Of a DNA stretch of 64,000 nucleotides, positions 13,362 through 25,706 are shown one piece after another. The DNA is taken from contig OZ017799.1 in assembly GCA_963969395.1 (NCBI GenBank), positions 6,884,501 to 6,948,500 on the forward strand, in the 5' to 3' direction. Under the pieces are notes generated by a model. It searched no databases. It was not told the origin of the DNA and saw nothing but the letters and a program-made list of their open reading frames with translations. The stretch comes from Pseudoscleropodium purum. Taxonomy: Eukaryota > Streptophyta > Bryopsida > Hypnales > Brachytheciaceae. A program made the translations under genes and the position numbers. How positions within the stretch are numbered: the first letter of the stretch is position 1; every line of letters starts with the position of its first letter.

Positions 13362-16300
13362 ATGGGTTGTAGGGGACGGCAAACCGTGAAGCTGCTGCAG
13401 GAGGTGGCAGCCATTCCGTTGTTCCGGAGCACCTTGAGGCAGAATGATACGTTTGCACCTGTAACCTCTCGCCTTCTCCACCGAATTGCGGAGAGGGATT
13501 CCGATGGGAAAGCTTTGCCTTCGCGAACCCGATTGGGTGGTGTGCGCCACTCGACCAGTGCCGCGCTGGCCTCGAATAGGGTGAAGGCAGAGAAAGCGGA
13601 AGTGGAAACGATTGAAGTGAGTGTGGATGGTTTGCCTGTTCAAGTGCCCAAAGGCATGACTGTGCTGCAGGCGTGCGAGCTGGGAGGGGTGACGATTCCT
13701 AGATTCTGTTACCACAGTCGCCTCTCTATTGCTGGAAATTGCCGCATGTGTCTTGTGGAGGTCGAAAAAACTCCCAAACCCGTGGCTTCCTGCGCTATGC
13801 CTGCTTTACCAGGTTCGAATTAGAATCTTTCTTTTCTGCTCGCAAGTCGGGTAGTGTAATAGGATCTTGATTAGAAGGATCTTTGGTTTGTGAAACGGAA
13901 GGATATTTAGGTAACTTATTTTAAAGGCGACTGTTATTCTGATCCCAAAATTTAGCTGAGGGTATGGGCGAAAAGCTTAGATCAATGCATTAGCAAATGG
14001 AATAGAGTCACAACACAGGTTGTTCTATATTCCATATTTTGCCGAAAGTTTAACAGCATTGTATGAATTTTTTAAGTGGAAATCGAAGGGGACGTAGTGT
14101 TGGCTCTAGATCACCCCTGGAATTTTTCGTGCTTCAAGAATGTCCAATTAAGGTGGGAAAATTCAGCTGCCGTTAGTTGCATTTCGGATGGTGTCTTTAT
14201 GAGGTATACTTACCTTTAGAGGCTGAGTGATTTACAGGCATGAAAATCAAGACCGATACACCTTTGGCTAAGAAAGCTAGGGAGGGAGTAATGGAGTTTT
14301 TGTTGATGAACCATCCATTGGATTGTCCTATTTGCGATCAAGGTGGAGAATGTGATCTTCAGGATCAGGCAATGGTATTTGGATCCGATCGTGGCCGATT
14401 TATTGACATGAAAAGATCTGTGCTTGATAAGAACCTTGGACCTCTTGTGAAAACCATCATGACTCGATGCATTCAATGTACCAGGTTAGTCCCTAAGATG
14501 CACAATTTCAGGTCCCGTGACGCATGCACAGAGGGGATTATGTTTCAAGTTGCCGGGGAATTATGATTACTGGTGGTTTGTGAATTTTTCTATGACTTGC
14601 GGACCTATACAACAACTGGCTTTGCATTTAATCGTTCTATTGATAAATTCGTAAATTCGCAAACTTATGTATGGCTTGCATCATTATGTGAGAATTTGGT
14701 TCACTGATTGGCTTGGATTCTATTCCAGATGTGTGAGATTTGCAAAGGAGATAGCTGGTGTAGAGGATCTGGGTGTACTTGGACGTGGAGGAAGTGAAGA
14801 GATTGGAACGTATGTTGAAAACTTGATGATCAGCGAGTTATCTGGCAATGTGATCGACATTTGCCCTGTTGGTGCATTGACGTCCAAGCCATATGCATTC
14901 ACAGCAAGACCATGGGAGCTGAAGAGCACTGAGAGTATTGACGTTTTAGACGCTGTTGGCTCAAACATCCGCATTAACAGCCGTGGACCTGAAGTGATGC
15001 GTATTATTCCTCGTCTTCATGAGGTTTGTTTCGTAGCCACTTCTCAATTGAAACACTTATTGTATAATGTGATTGCTTTATAGGAATTCCAGCAGGATTG
15101 ATTTAGCTGTAGTCTTTCGATTGTTATCAATTTTGATAACTGATTATGATCGGCACCTTCATCACTATGTCCTCATTGGATATGGTGCAGGAAATTAACG
15201 AGGAGTGGCTCGGAGATAAATCAAGGTTCAGTTATGATGGTCTCAAGCGTCAGCGATTGAGCGAGCCAATGATTCGTCGCCCTGATGGCCAGTTACAGGC
15301 AGTTTCCTGGAAAGATGCTCTTGAAGCTGTTGCTGAAGCAGCTTTCAAAGTGAAGCCTGAGGAGATCGTAGGCATAGCTGGCAAGCTGGCAGATGCAGAG
15401 TCCATGTTGGCATTGAAGGATTTTCTGAACAGAATGGGTTGTGAGCGCCTCTGGGCTGAAGGAGATGGTAAATCCGTCGACGCAGACTTGAGATCCAGGT
15501 TCTTGTTGAACACTGGTATTGCCGCCCTTGAGCAGGCAGACGTCTGTCTCTTAATTGGAACTCAGGTAATGCAACTCAAGTTCTGAATCTTGAATTTACC
15601 TCCTGAATATGTCATAAGGTAGGATGCTCCAAAACTGCTAGTGACTATAGAGGGCTGCAACCGAATTTCCGGGTTCAAACGTTTCTGAATGATTTTTAAT
15701 GGGAAGACAATGTACCTTGCATCAAAAAAATTAGTCGCTTCTACAATTAGCTCGGACATATCAAAGTTGGAAGTTATTGGTATAGTGTTCTTTTGATGAG
15801 CTATATTCAACCTACATTCAACCTACATTCAATAGCAACCCTCGGGTAGATCAGCCTGCGGACGGTTTTATAATGTGCACAGTTTTAGAGCACCCTACCA
15901 TATCACATATTCAGATTAGAGTTGTTAATTTAGAGCTGCTAATTTGGAATAATCATGCTCTTGCTTTAGTACAGATGGACCTCTATATTGCCTTATAGGG
16001 CGCTCTATCCCATCACATGCTCTTTGGAATCATTCATTTTCGTGTAGCCACGTGTGCCAATTGTTTCAGAAATCCCAATCAATGAAAAGATGTCAAATGA
16101 TGAGATGACAAGTAGAAATTGAAACTACGACATACAGATCTGAATTATTTTGTAACAAATTAGTGAGCACTCTATCGTAATTAGCAGTTTGGAGTACCAA
16201 AAGGTTGACTATTATAAAAACTCTTTAACCAATAGTTTTATTAACTGTGAAAATTTTTGTACTGTTATTTAAAACTATGTTTGCTTTATATATCCACAGC

Positions 16301-17507
16301 ATTCGTTTTCTTCTATTCTTTCATCTGTAATATTTAGTTTTCATTCTATTATTATAATCTAATAGTCGATAATTTAAAATGTTTTCCATACATCTAGCAC
16401 TAATATGGGAGTACAAAAGTTCTGACCATCAACGCTTTACTATTTTCTTTCTATTTCTGAAGTGCGTAGTAAAAAGATGACTAATTTAGATGTTTTAACT
16501 TGTAATGTAGTGACCCTTATGGGGGTTTGACTGTATGTGAGATTTGTGGCTGCATTGTGGTTTGATGTTGGTTATGTTGGTTGCAGCTTCGGTGGGAGGC
16601 ACCCTTGGTGAATGCAAGGCTGAGGAAAGCCGTGAGGTTTAACAGGACAAAGGTGGCTGTTGTGGGTGCTGAGGTGGATTTGGCCTATCCCCATCAACAC
16701 CTAGGGGTTAGCACTGACACACTTTTGGAGATTGCGGAAGGACGACACCCATTCTGTGCGGAGTTGGCATCAGCTGAGCGACCTGTGGTCATTGTGGGCA
16801 GTGGGGCACTGGAACGCTCAGATAAAGCAGCGATTATGGCTGCATTGGACATCATCGCACAGCAGAGTACTCTCATTCGAGACGACTGGTTTGGAGCTAA
16901 TGTTTTGCTTCTTAACGCTTCTCAGGCCGCAGCCCGGGATCTGGGCTTTTTGCCAGGTGCTAGGGCATCAAAATCCGAGGCTAAGTTCTTGTATCTTTTG
17001 GGAGCGGATGACTTAACTCCTGCTGATATCCCGGAGGATGCTTTTGTGGTGTACCAAGGCCATCACGGTGATCGCAGCGCATACCGAGCCAATGTGATCC
17101 TTCCCGGTGCGGCGTACACTGAGAAGGAAGGTACTTATGAGAACCTCGAAGGCCGACCCCAGCAAACAATGCCTGCTGTGCCCACTGTTGGGGATGCTCG
17201 TGACGATTGGAAGATTATTCGTGCACTTTCTGAAGTTGCCGGGAAGACGCTTCCGTATGATACTGCTAATGGCTTGCGAGCTCGTATGCTGGCAGTTTCT
17301 CCTAATTTGTTACGATTTGATGAAGTTGAGTTACCCACAGGTTGGTCTCTGGACCTGGACACGAGACCAACTTCAGCCTTTGAATCTTCTCCTCTCCCGA
17401 AGGCTATTGAGAATTATTACATGACTGACGCAATTTCACGGGCCTCGCGAACCATGGCGCAATGCACCAACACACTGACAAAGCGCCAAGCAGAACCATC
17501 ACAGTAG
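13362..17507 (+). CDS. NADH:ubiquinone oxidoreductase 75 kDa subunit
   Basis: Five exons: 13362-13812, 14238-14484, 14729-15023, 15191-15565 and 16587-17507, total 762 residues (plant homologues are about 750). This is the NDUFS1-type Fe-S subunit of the complex I matrix arm, which passes electrons from NADH toward ubiquinone in the inner mitochondrial membrane. The Arg- and Ser-rich first 75 residues look like a presequence. Cysteines C116, C127, C130 and C144 fit the 2Fe-2S site. H176, C180, C183 and C189 fit the His-ligated 4Fe-4S site. C228, C231, C234 and C278 fit the third cluster. The C-terminus [17 protein letters not shown] is typical of plant proteins. The ATG at 13362 is the first in frame; the open frame extends upstream only through non-ATG codons. 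Intron 4 is about 1 kb and AT-rich. Confidence 0.97.
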
Positions 17508-17984
17508 TGGATTGTACTCCTTTGGCTGTGGCGATGCTTCATGTAATAAAAGTGTCACCGGCAAGGGCACCATTGATTCGCAAGTTTTACAGCCTCTTTG
17601 GGGAGATGATCCTTTTGTCAAGTCCCAGAGTTTTGGTATTTACTTGTTTCAGTTTGTATTTCGAGTATTGTGGCCTGTTTTTATGCTGTCTTCCTTTTTC
17701 GCATTGCTCCTTAGACGAGGACAGGACTTCGTAACAAGTCTGTCTTGTGCTCAGATTCTTGAACCCAAAGCTGATCCCGTATTTTAGATCTGCATAGTGA
17801 ACGTCACCATGAGTGAGTGGCGCCTATGGATTGAATCTGAACTGCACCACAATGAACCTATTTGGGATATTCACCATGAAACTTGAACTAGACTGTGTTT
17901 GGCTATAATAATGTGGTAGCTAGCATAATTTGAAATTTCTCCTAATGGTTGCATAGTGAATCTCCCTTTGGCCCAACTAATATG

Positions 17985-18268
17985 TATAGGGCAATGCCTG
18001 AGGAGGAGGATGTTTTGGGAAATAATGGGCCAATGAAGAGGGTGGAGCCTGATGAGGAGGCTTGTTATTTCCCAAAATGTCCTATGACGATGAGCCATTG
18101 CCCAACATAAATCATAAGTAGAAGGATGAGAAATTGAAGATGAGGAATTGAAGGCAGATGAGTAATCAATTATGTCCAATTACGCAAGAAAACTTATGCA
18201 ATCAAGCATTACGTTGCAAAAGCCTTCCAAGAAATGAATGGGAAATTTCTTGGGAGTGGTTTACGAAG
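17985..18268 (+). repeat. Multi-hairpin dispersed repeat, copy 1
   Basis: This copy aligns along its length with 28080-28360. Hairpin 1 pairs TTTTGGGAAATAA with TTATTTCCCAAAA. The middle hairpin is degenerate here. Hairpin 3 pairs CTTCCAAGAAAT with ATTTCTTGGGAG (11 of 12). No terminal inverted repeat, poly-A tail or clear target duplication is seen. Confidence 0.75.
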
Positions 18269-19509
18269 ATTGTAAATAGTATTGATTTGTCTCTTGGTTG
18301 CCTTTTATTTCATAATAGTATACTAGTGTGCCCTGTGCCATTGCCACACACAAAATGAAAGTAAAAATAATTTTAAAAAAAAATTAATTCCTAGAAACTT
18401 CAAAATTCAATAACTTTCACACCCTAGGTTGGAACGCCACGAAACCAAGCTTGTGCACCCCTCCTTGCCAAGGGCTTTCCGACTATACCAAACATGCGAG
18501 CGGAAGACACACAATCCAGGAGATCTCAACGTAACAAACAAAACAAAAAGCCTAATTTAATAGTATTCTAGTCAGTGGAATTTGTCTTAATATGTTTTGA
18601 TTTCCATACCTACAGGGCAATTTTGAGAGGTAAATCTAGGAGAAGGAACGCATAGCCAAAATGGTTCCTTTCTCAATGGTGTGCCCTAATTACTCCCGTC
18701 TGTCAAGCATCCGTAGGTAGGGGACGCAAATTGCGTCCTCTACCTGAAGGACATTTGCACTAGTGTTGTATCTATTTTCTGGACAATGATATATCTTATC
18801 AGTTCAATCCATCAACAACTAGATTTACAAGCTTACAGAGTTTTCCAGTTGGAGCCCGACATGGATACAACTTTGATCACCCATCCTGCATATGTAGTGG
18901 TGATCTGAAGGTGAGGGGGCAAAACTAATTGAAGGTTTTTGATTGGCTGAAATTGAAAAGTCCTTGGAAAATGGGTTTACAACATGAAATGAGAGGTCAC
19001 ATCTCTCCAAGAAGCTCCAACAAGGTAGAGTGTACTTTGTTCCTATGTCATAGAAAAGTCCTCCAATTTTAAACCCTAGAATTATAGTCATACCCACCTC
19101 CTTGAGAACATGTTTTTTAGGGCAAAAACTATTTTGGAATGGTGTTGTCTATCAAAGCAAGAAGAAGAAGAAGAATTGAATCTCTAGAAGTGCCCAAGTA
19201 TATAATATTGAAAGCTTGAATGTGTGAACATGGGCTTCGAATGACAAGGAGATGAAATGGATGAAGGATGATGGCATCAACAATTCACTTCTCCAATCCC
19301 AAAGTGCCTGAGATTCCATAAAAAATTTATGAAGATCTTGAAAGAAACTATAAACTATTTAGTTCTATCTTCTACACAAAAATTGCCTTATCATCTATAT
19401 GATGCGTCTAGTGACTCAAGTAGGTGACCTTGAAATTATCAAATGTTGCTTGAGTTGAACTCGATTGGGAAACATGAATTGTTTATATAGTAACACATAG
19501 CCTTTGTTT

Positions 19510-19745
19510 TTGGCACTATAGGGCCAAATTGCACTATTTCAAAATAAACGTCTATTTTATGCCAAATAAAAGTAATCATTTTTCACCATAAACTTCCCAT
19601 TTCAATTAAAAATGTGGATGAAGTCGCCAAATTTGGATGAAAAAGTGCATGAATATGATTGAAAAGATGGATGAATGTAGAAATACAATGCTTGACTAAA
19701 TTTTAAATGATTGCCATCTTAGCAATTTCTTAGTAAGTATAAACA
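19510..19745 (+). repeat. Dispersed repeat holding an empty TTAA site
   Basis: This block matches 44390-44498 on its left part and 45417-45560 on its right part. The two halves meet here at TTAA (19606-19609), exactly where the other copy carries the 44499-45416 element, so this is the uninserted version. Shared phrases include TGGATGAAAAAGTGCATGA and AAAAGATGGATGAATGTAGA. Confidence 0.8.
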
Positions 19746-20312
19746 AGGGTTGGTAACCCACCTTTAAACACTTCAAACTTTTATATAATTATGATATGTT
19801 TCATCATAACTTTCTTAAATGACCAACTAGAAGACCCCTTCCTTTTGTAAGTCAATTTGTTTTTTTGTATTATTTATTTTTCTTAGATCATTGAAGTCAC
19901 CTAACAAAAGAAATTAAATCAACAACTTGTCAAACATATGATGTACTTGCATATCTAGTGTGGTTAGATAAGTTAAGAAGGTAGGAAGGGAGAGAAAATA
20001 GGTTGAATGGGTCTAAGGCAAAAGTCTTGGATACAAATTCTCTCCCAAATTAAGGGGCTCTAGCACTATGATACAAACATATTTGTGTGATAATGCTAGA
20101 AAAGGGACCACTTAGACTCTTCATGTTCAAGAATGTTATAATTTCCAATTTCTCTCAAAATTAATACTCTTCATATAAAGACTATATTCCTCCTATGTAA
20201 TGCATAGAACTTGCCCCAAAAAATACCACAAAATTGAATAAACTTAGATATTCTTTATTTGTGATTTTTGGCCTTTCCAATATGTATATCGTCCACATAT
20301 TGGTTATCAAAG

Positions 20313-20326
20313 CACTTAAGGGTTAA
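20313..20326. repeat. Lone TTAA-type right end
   Basis: CACTTAAGGGTTAA ends at 20326. It matches the right-end consensus of the TTAA-ended family. No left partner was found upstream. Confidence 0.35.
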
Positions 20327-22141
20327 ATGAGGTCTATAAAAGAATTATTACATTGGATTAACTATGAGTAGTTGAGTTCTTTCATGTCCTAATGTATATA
20401 TCTCACATTGATTGTTGTACTTCCTACCTCCCCACTTCTATAAAACACTTGTCTTCTTTCCATAAATTGAACTTTAAGTGACTTGCAAAGATGTGTAAGA
20501 TACACATAGATAAAAAAAAAAACACTTTCCAAATTCTATATTAATTGACTAAAAAAACGCCAAATATTTTGAAAAAAAATAGGGTCTTATCTACCAATGG
20601 TTGTAGTTAGCCATCTCCTAGTGACACCTCCACAACTTTGCACGGCCGTGAATTTATCGTATTTTTGCAATTTAGCTAGTGCCAATTTCAATTTGGAGGA
20701 AATCAACTTGTGCAAAATTTAAATTAGAAGAAATGAACCAATACTTTTTTGTGATTCAAAGGATGCAATTGGTGCCCCAGGAAAAAAAAATCATTTTAGT
20801 GGAAGAAGGAAATCAGATGGAGGACCTCCAAAAATTTCTCAAACACTTTCGTCTTCAACTAAAAGTGACTTGCCCCACATTTGTCAAAACATATGGTGAA
20901 GCCGACGCCACCAAGTGGGTTGCCAATCTAGCAGACATTTCTCGTTGCAATGGCAGAGATGTTTTGCCTTCAGAAATGGTGAAGAATGGGGAGCAAGGCA
21001 TTTCATGTTTGGGCTTGGACAGTCAAACTTCATTAGATTTTTACATTTGAAACTAAATGTTTCCAAAATTTGATACTTTTCATGTATAGGGAAATTTAAT
21101 CTCATCTTTTCATAACTAGAAACAATACATTGAATTTTGCATGATTTTTTTAATTTAAAAAATATATATCGTAGTAATTTTAAAAAGGTTTTAAATAGTA
21201 TGAAATTAAAGAAAATGGAAATAATAGTAACCTACATCATGGTGTAATTAATGTACTCCTTGAGTTTAGACCAAAAGAAATTGGATGGTAAAAGTTCAAA
21301 AGTAATGTATTTTGAGCTTTCAAGATGTTGTCTTCAAAGTGTCACAAAAATTATAACTTAAAAATATTTGAAAAAAATTATGATGGAATAAAGAGTTGAA
21401 TTATGTTGGAGCTACATTTTCATAGTTAAGCTTAAACGGAAACTTAAAATGATTTAAAATCAACAACTATGTGAAAATGCAAGTTTTGACAAGTTTAAAA
21501 TTGCCTATGGGGCTTGCAATGTGCTTTTAAGGGTTATCTTTTCAAAATATAACAATTCAAAGAACATTGGGATTCTATCATGGATATTAATCTTTGGATC
21601 AAAGTCTTTAAAAAATTAGAATATAGAATTATTACTGCACATTGAACACAATTTTAGTAGAATCAACTATGAGGAAATCATTTTTTATTATTTTAGAACA
21701 TTCTATCAAAATTCAAGTTCAACAACTAACTTATGCATATAATCTAGCAAGATGCTAAACCCATGCCGCAAAGTGGAACCTGTAGGGTGAATTTTGTGTT
21801 CCATTGAGTAATTGTAAAAGAAAATCTGCTTATTTGGTGCCATGATAATTCTATATTCTTCACCTCTTCAAACGAACTTGGGACTTTAGCTTACAAACAT
21901 GAATTTAGAATTTGCAAATATTTTTTGCATTTTTTCCAAGGGTAAATTCATCCAACAAAGACGACTTCATGGGACAGGTTTTGTGTCCTTTGACAATGTG
22001 AGGGTTGTAGTGGTGTGCCATGGCAGACGCTTTATCAAAGTCATTGTATTGTGCTAAAATAAATAGCAAGTAAGAGTAATTAAGAAGGTGATCTATAACA
22101 CATGTCCAATTTGGTGGAGAGAGCTAGTCCACCAATGCGAA

Positions 22142-23105
22142 GGAGGATTGACCCCTTATTTTTCCAAATAAGGTTAAATGTGAAAATTGCCTCGTATATT
22201 GTACTACTTAAATTTTGGATTTCTTCACCTCTCCTAGCTAATATGGGTCTTTGATTGCAAGAATGAATTCGATATGTGGGTGATTGCAAGAAACAATTGT
22301 CCTTTTTGTGTGTCCCCTTGGTCTCTATGGAGGTGTTTTTTCTTCATAACTTTTAAGTTTGTTTAAGTTTGTTTTAGTTGAAATTTGGAAGAGAGGTGTG
22401 TGTTGTTGATTTGGACGTTCAGTAATTTTTTCAATTTTTAAAAAAATAATTTATTATTTTCAAAGTGGGCCCGATTGGGTGTGTACCTTGGCTATTTTGG
22501 AGGTTCTCAGACCTATTTGGGGATCAGAAATGCGATTCTAAAGCCAAGGTTTCAACATGTTGTAGGTGGGCTAACATTCTAAAGAAGTTTGATGAGATTT
22601 TTGGCAAAAAAAGCCGGTGTAAGGGTTGCATATGGATTGAAGAAGATATCATTTGCGCAAGCACTATGAAGAGGGGAAATTTTTTTTGATGAATTTTTTG
22701 TTCACATGGGACTAGAGAGAATATTAGAAAAGTATTATTTTTCTTTGAATTTTTTGAATTTTTTGACTATTTTCTAAAAATCAAATTCAAAAGCATCTAT
22801 TTCCTTGCGTTTTTCTAGGCCTCTTTTGTTATGCATAACTTTTAAAGATAAAATTTTCTAGGTCTGAATTTTCTCTCATATACTATTATGAATGCTTTAC
22901 AAATTATTTATATTTTATTGTATTTGAAAAAAAATTATTTCAAAAATTACAGTACTATAGAAATAAGGCCATCTTGAGCCAAAAAGGATGAGTGTTTCTT
23001 GCAATCACCCATTTGCAAATTTTATCATGGGTCGAAAATATAAATTTTCAGTGTTTTTTCTAGGGGTAAAACACGGGGTAGTAATCTAAAGGGGGTCAAT
23101 CCTCC
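22142..23105. mobile_element. GGAGGATTGACCC MITE, interrupted
   Basis: The ends GGAGGATTGACCCC (22142) and GGGGTCAATCCTCC (to 23105) are inverted repeats. Removing the nested 735-bp element at 22277-23011 leaves 229 bp, the same size as the copies at 23129 and 30736. Its right flank is similar to that of the 30736 copy, so these two occupy the same place in the two halves of the segmental duplication. Confidence 0.75.
22277..23011. mobile_element. Nested 735-bp inverted-repeat element
   Basis: Both ends read TGGGTGATTGCAAGAAACA inward, and the similarity continues with mismatches to about 32 bases. The element interrupts the MITE at 22142-23105 at a point that is continuous in the 30736 copy. 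The interior is AT-rich with only a short open frame (from 22465, 74 codons) of no known family. The target duplication cannot be resolved. Superfamily unknown. Confidence 0.7.
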
Positions 23106-23128
23106 CAGTAGAAAGCCGAGGCCACAAA

Positions 23129-23360
23129 GGCCAAGGAAGATTGACCCTTCTATTACCCCATTAGAGAATAAATGTCAAAATTGCATCCTATTTTGTGTTG
23201 CATAAATTTTATATTCCATCGCACTCCCTTGCTAATTTGGGGTCTCTGATTGCAAATATGAATTCAGAATTCGCAAATTTTATCATGTAACGAATAAAAA
23301 ATTTCAGTGTTTTCGAAAGGGTCAAACACGGAGTAATAGAGGGGTCAATCCTGCTTGGCC
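23129..23360. mobile_element. MITE with 9-bp target duplication (MULE-like)
   Basis: The terminal repeats are GGCCAAGGAAGATTGACCC and, read inward from the right, GGCCAAGCAGGATTGACCC. The flanks are GGCCACAAA (23120-23128) and GGCTACAAA (23361-23369), a 9-bp duplication with one mismatch. Duplications of 9 bp are typical of Mutator-like elements. The 232-bp body has no coding capacity and shares its interior with 22142-23105 and 30736-30971. Confidence 0.75.
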
Positions 23361-23369
23361 GGCTACAAA

Positions 23370-24110
23370 TAGGTCGGTAAGTGAGTTGATTCCGAGAATC
23401 CCAGGAGATGTCCATCTGGTGAAAGGTTCTTAAAGTTACATACCTCGAAGGACGGAATCCAAGGATAGCCCGTTGCCATTGTCAACAATCGGTAAAGATG
23501 CCAAGCAGTGGAAGACCAAGTAGTCTGTACATCTGTCGCTTGCCCCCACTTGTCCGCAATCTCGGAATCTGAGAACAAAATGGTACAACAAAATGGTAGT
23601 CCGTAGTACTGTTTATCTCCAAATCGTCGGTAAACTCATAGACTGCGAGTTGTGGAGAACGCATAAGTAAGTGCACATAGTTGGAAGCAGTATCTCACTT
23701 GTGTTGCAATTCTGAGCTTCGGCTTCACAGCTCCTTCAGAATCACTGGTTTGCATAATTACCGTCGGTGTGGTGGGTTTTCGTTGCAGTCGCGACACTCC
23801 CTTGGTCGTGCGCGCGTATCTTATTCGGAACTCTGTCTCGGAGGTGGGTGGGTGTAGCTCCATATCAGTTCCAGTATCCGCAAGTTGCTGAAAGATCGAG
23901 CGCCTAGCCGTGAATCATTCTGCTTCTACCACCAGTTCCACACAAGGGCAGTGCGAGGGCTCGATCTGGCGTATAGATTGGAAGCTGTGCGGATGCTGTT
24001 CTTCCTTCCGCTGATTCGGTGAAGGGAAGCGAGCTCTGATCTTTGTGAAGAGGTATGTTTTGCTTCTTACTTGCTAGCTTTCTCCTCCCAGACTCTTAAG
24101 AGTACTTCAT
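23370..24110 (+). promoter_or_regulatory. Upstream module of intact membrane-protein gene
   Basis: This GC-richer block lies 5' of the intact membrane-protein gene and is repeated at about 30180-30735 and 31000-31760. A 20-bp string, ATTGTCAACAATCGGTAAAG, is identical in all three (23478-23497 here). It contains an inverted repeat ATTGT..ACAAT and a TCGGTAA motif that recurs further down the module. A promoter or 5' UTR role is inferred from position and conservation. A possible 5' UTR intron donor (GAAGAG|GTATGT) lies near 24051. Confidence 0.45.
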
Positions 24111-24473
24111 TTGCACCTTTTTACAGTACTTCGTTTTGTGTCTAGATTCTTGCACATGATATGCAACATGATGCCTTCACGAGCTCGGTCCTTTGTGGAG
24201 TCGAAGCATTCATGTTTTGAGCGGTGAGTCTGTTCGTATGATGTATTGTGTCAATTGAATGAAGAGTCTCGTTGTGGACACACGTGGTTACCATGGAAAT
24301 AGTGACAACTATGGACTCCACAGTCAAAGGAGGGGTGTCATGAACTATAAGCATGCCCTTGTTGAATGGTTGTGTGCCATTGTACATGCTACTTGGTTCA
24401 ATCAAGATTATGGTTGGAGGTTTGAAGTGTGTCTATTTCATTCTTGTAGGTTGTTCTACATTATCTTCAAAGA

Positions 24474-25706
24474 ATGATGTGGAGGCGTATGGGTCTAGTT
24501 CACTCATTCCTTCCCTTGGTTTCCATTGCAACCTTTTGGTGTGTGGTGTTTGCACAAAGCGATACAAATGGACCTTCTAATACAAGCCCTGTAGAGTGCA
24601 TTGCAAGGCGATATTGGTGGACATCGATGTGGGGTTTCATTGTCACCTTGGTTGCCTTGACAATGGATGTTTGGGGATTTACAAAGGCATCAGAAGAAAG
24701 CACAGTAGTAGCTATTGTTGCTACATTTTTCATGAGTGCCTTAAATCCTTTAGTTCTTGTATGGGAAATGCTTGAGGAAACTACGAATGGTATGGCAATG
24801 CTAGACAACCTTCGCGAAGCACTTGGAAATGATGTAATTGCCCCAATGTATCCTTGGAGCAAATCCCACATCAAAATCATCTCAGGTTCTACAGTTATTG
24901 TCAATTTATCTCAAGAAGCTCACAAAGAGACTCACAATCTCAATGCTTTTGAGGATAAAGTTCAAGGAGATCTTTCAGAGGCACTTGTTATTGGGCTTAA
25001 AGTGGCAAATTCTAAACAATTCAATGTCCAACTTACAAAATATGGGCAACTAGCATTGTTGAGATCAAATGTACTTCCGCCATATGATGAACTCAAGTTC
25101 CTTCGAGGCAACTCAAGTTTGGGTATGGCTATTGCAAGTGCACAAGCCACAGGCTACATCTATGGGATTGTAGTTTGTTGTGTGCAAGGGCTTCGAGTGA
25201 GTCCAATAGAATCCATTGCATGTGTTTTGAACATGGTGATTCTCATGAAAGGTGTCCTTCATAATTTTGCAAGCGTAGGTTATAGACCCCTACTTCTTTA
25301 TTTGCTTCCTCAAGAAGAAGCAAAGTTCATAGAAGAATGCAAGAATATTCGAAGTGTTCATTTCAAAATAGAAGGTCAATTCAAGCTTGGAGTATCAATT
25401 GCATGTGGGGTTCTACTAGCGGTGGGTACTTACTTTGTTATCAGTTTTCTAAAGTCTTTGAATAGACTTTGTATAGTACCCATTATACTTTTTGAGGTGG
25501 GTCTTGTTTTGGGAGGAATAGTAGGATTTGCATGGTGGAATAGTTATAGTGAAGGATTGAATATGTTGTTTGGGCTTTTAGTAGTTTTGTTGAATTTCGT
25601 AGGATATGTATGGGCCTTAGTTGTCACATTTAAGTATTGGAAGGGAGAAGACTTTGATGTTCAATCTTCCAACTACCTATCCCAAGTGCTTCCTTATATA
25701 GGATGA
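24474..25706 (+). CDS. Unrecognised multi-pass membrane protein, intact copy
   Basis: A single open frame of 410 residues without introns. I do not recognise the family. Residues 1-28 look like a signal peptide or first membrane span (VHSFLPLVSIATFWCVVFAQ). Strongly hydrophobic stretches follow near residues 52-68, 80-98, 220-250, 300-325, 333-355 and 362-385. The conserved-looking core is ATGYIYGIVVCCVQGLRVSP (about 229-248), with SPIES just after. A soluble loop of about 110 residues between spans contains MYPWSKSH and LPPYDELKFLRGNSS. The second copy at 32079 is broken, so this is the only intact one here. The second codon is also ATG, so the start could be one residue later. No function should be assumed; a plasma- or endo-membrane location is inferred from the spans only. 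Confidence 0.75.
   Translation: MMWRRMGLVHSFLPLVSIATFWCVVFAQSDTNGPSNTSPVECIARRYWWTSMWGFIVTLVALTMDVWGFTKASEESTVVAIVATFFMSALNPLVLVWEMLEETTNGMAMLDNLREALGNDVIAPMYPWSKSHIKIISGSTVIVNLSQEAHKETHNLNAFEDKVQGDLSEALVIGLKVANSKQFNVQLTKYGQLALLRSNVLPPYDELKFLRGNSSLGMAIASAQATGYIYGIVVCCVQGLRVSPIESIACVLNMVILMKGVLHNFASVGYRPLLLYLLPQEEAKFIEECKNIRSVHFKIEGQFKLGVSIACGVLLAVGTYFVISFLKSLNRLCIVPIILFEVGLVLGGIVGFAWWNSYSEGLNMLFGLLVVLLNFVGYVWALVVTFKYWKGEDFDVQSSNYLSQVLPYIG

Larger units (their letters stand above)
17508..22141. other. Intergenic region with dispersed repeats
   Basis: The first few hundred bases are the likely 3' UTR of the 75 kDa subunit gene. The rest is AT-rich and carries the multi-hairpin repeat at 17985-18268, a repeat block at about 19510-19745 shared with 44.4/45.5 kb, and a TTAA-type right end at 20313-20326. 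An open stretch of about 120 codons at 20679-21050 has no recognisable family and begins at a GTG. No gene is supported. Confidence 0.5.

Noticed and set aside
17871..18179. Minus-strand frame in the multi-hairpin repeat, similar to one at 28075-28275
   Set aside because: The two translations share composition but differ through frame shifts, and the inverted repeats explain the DNA similarity.
20679..21050. A 123-codon open frame as a gene
   Set aside because: It starts at GTG, shows no recognisable motif and lies in repeat-rich DNA.
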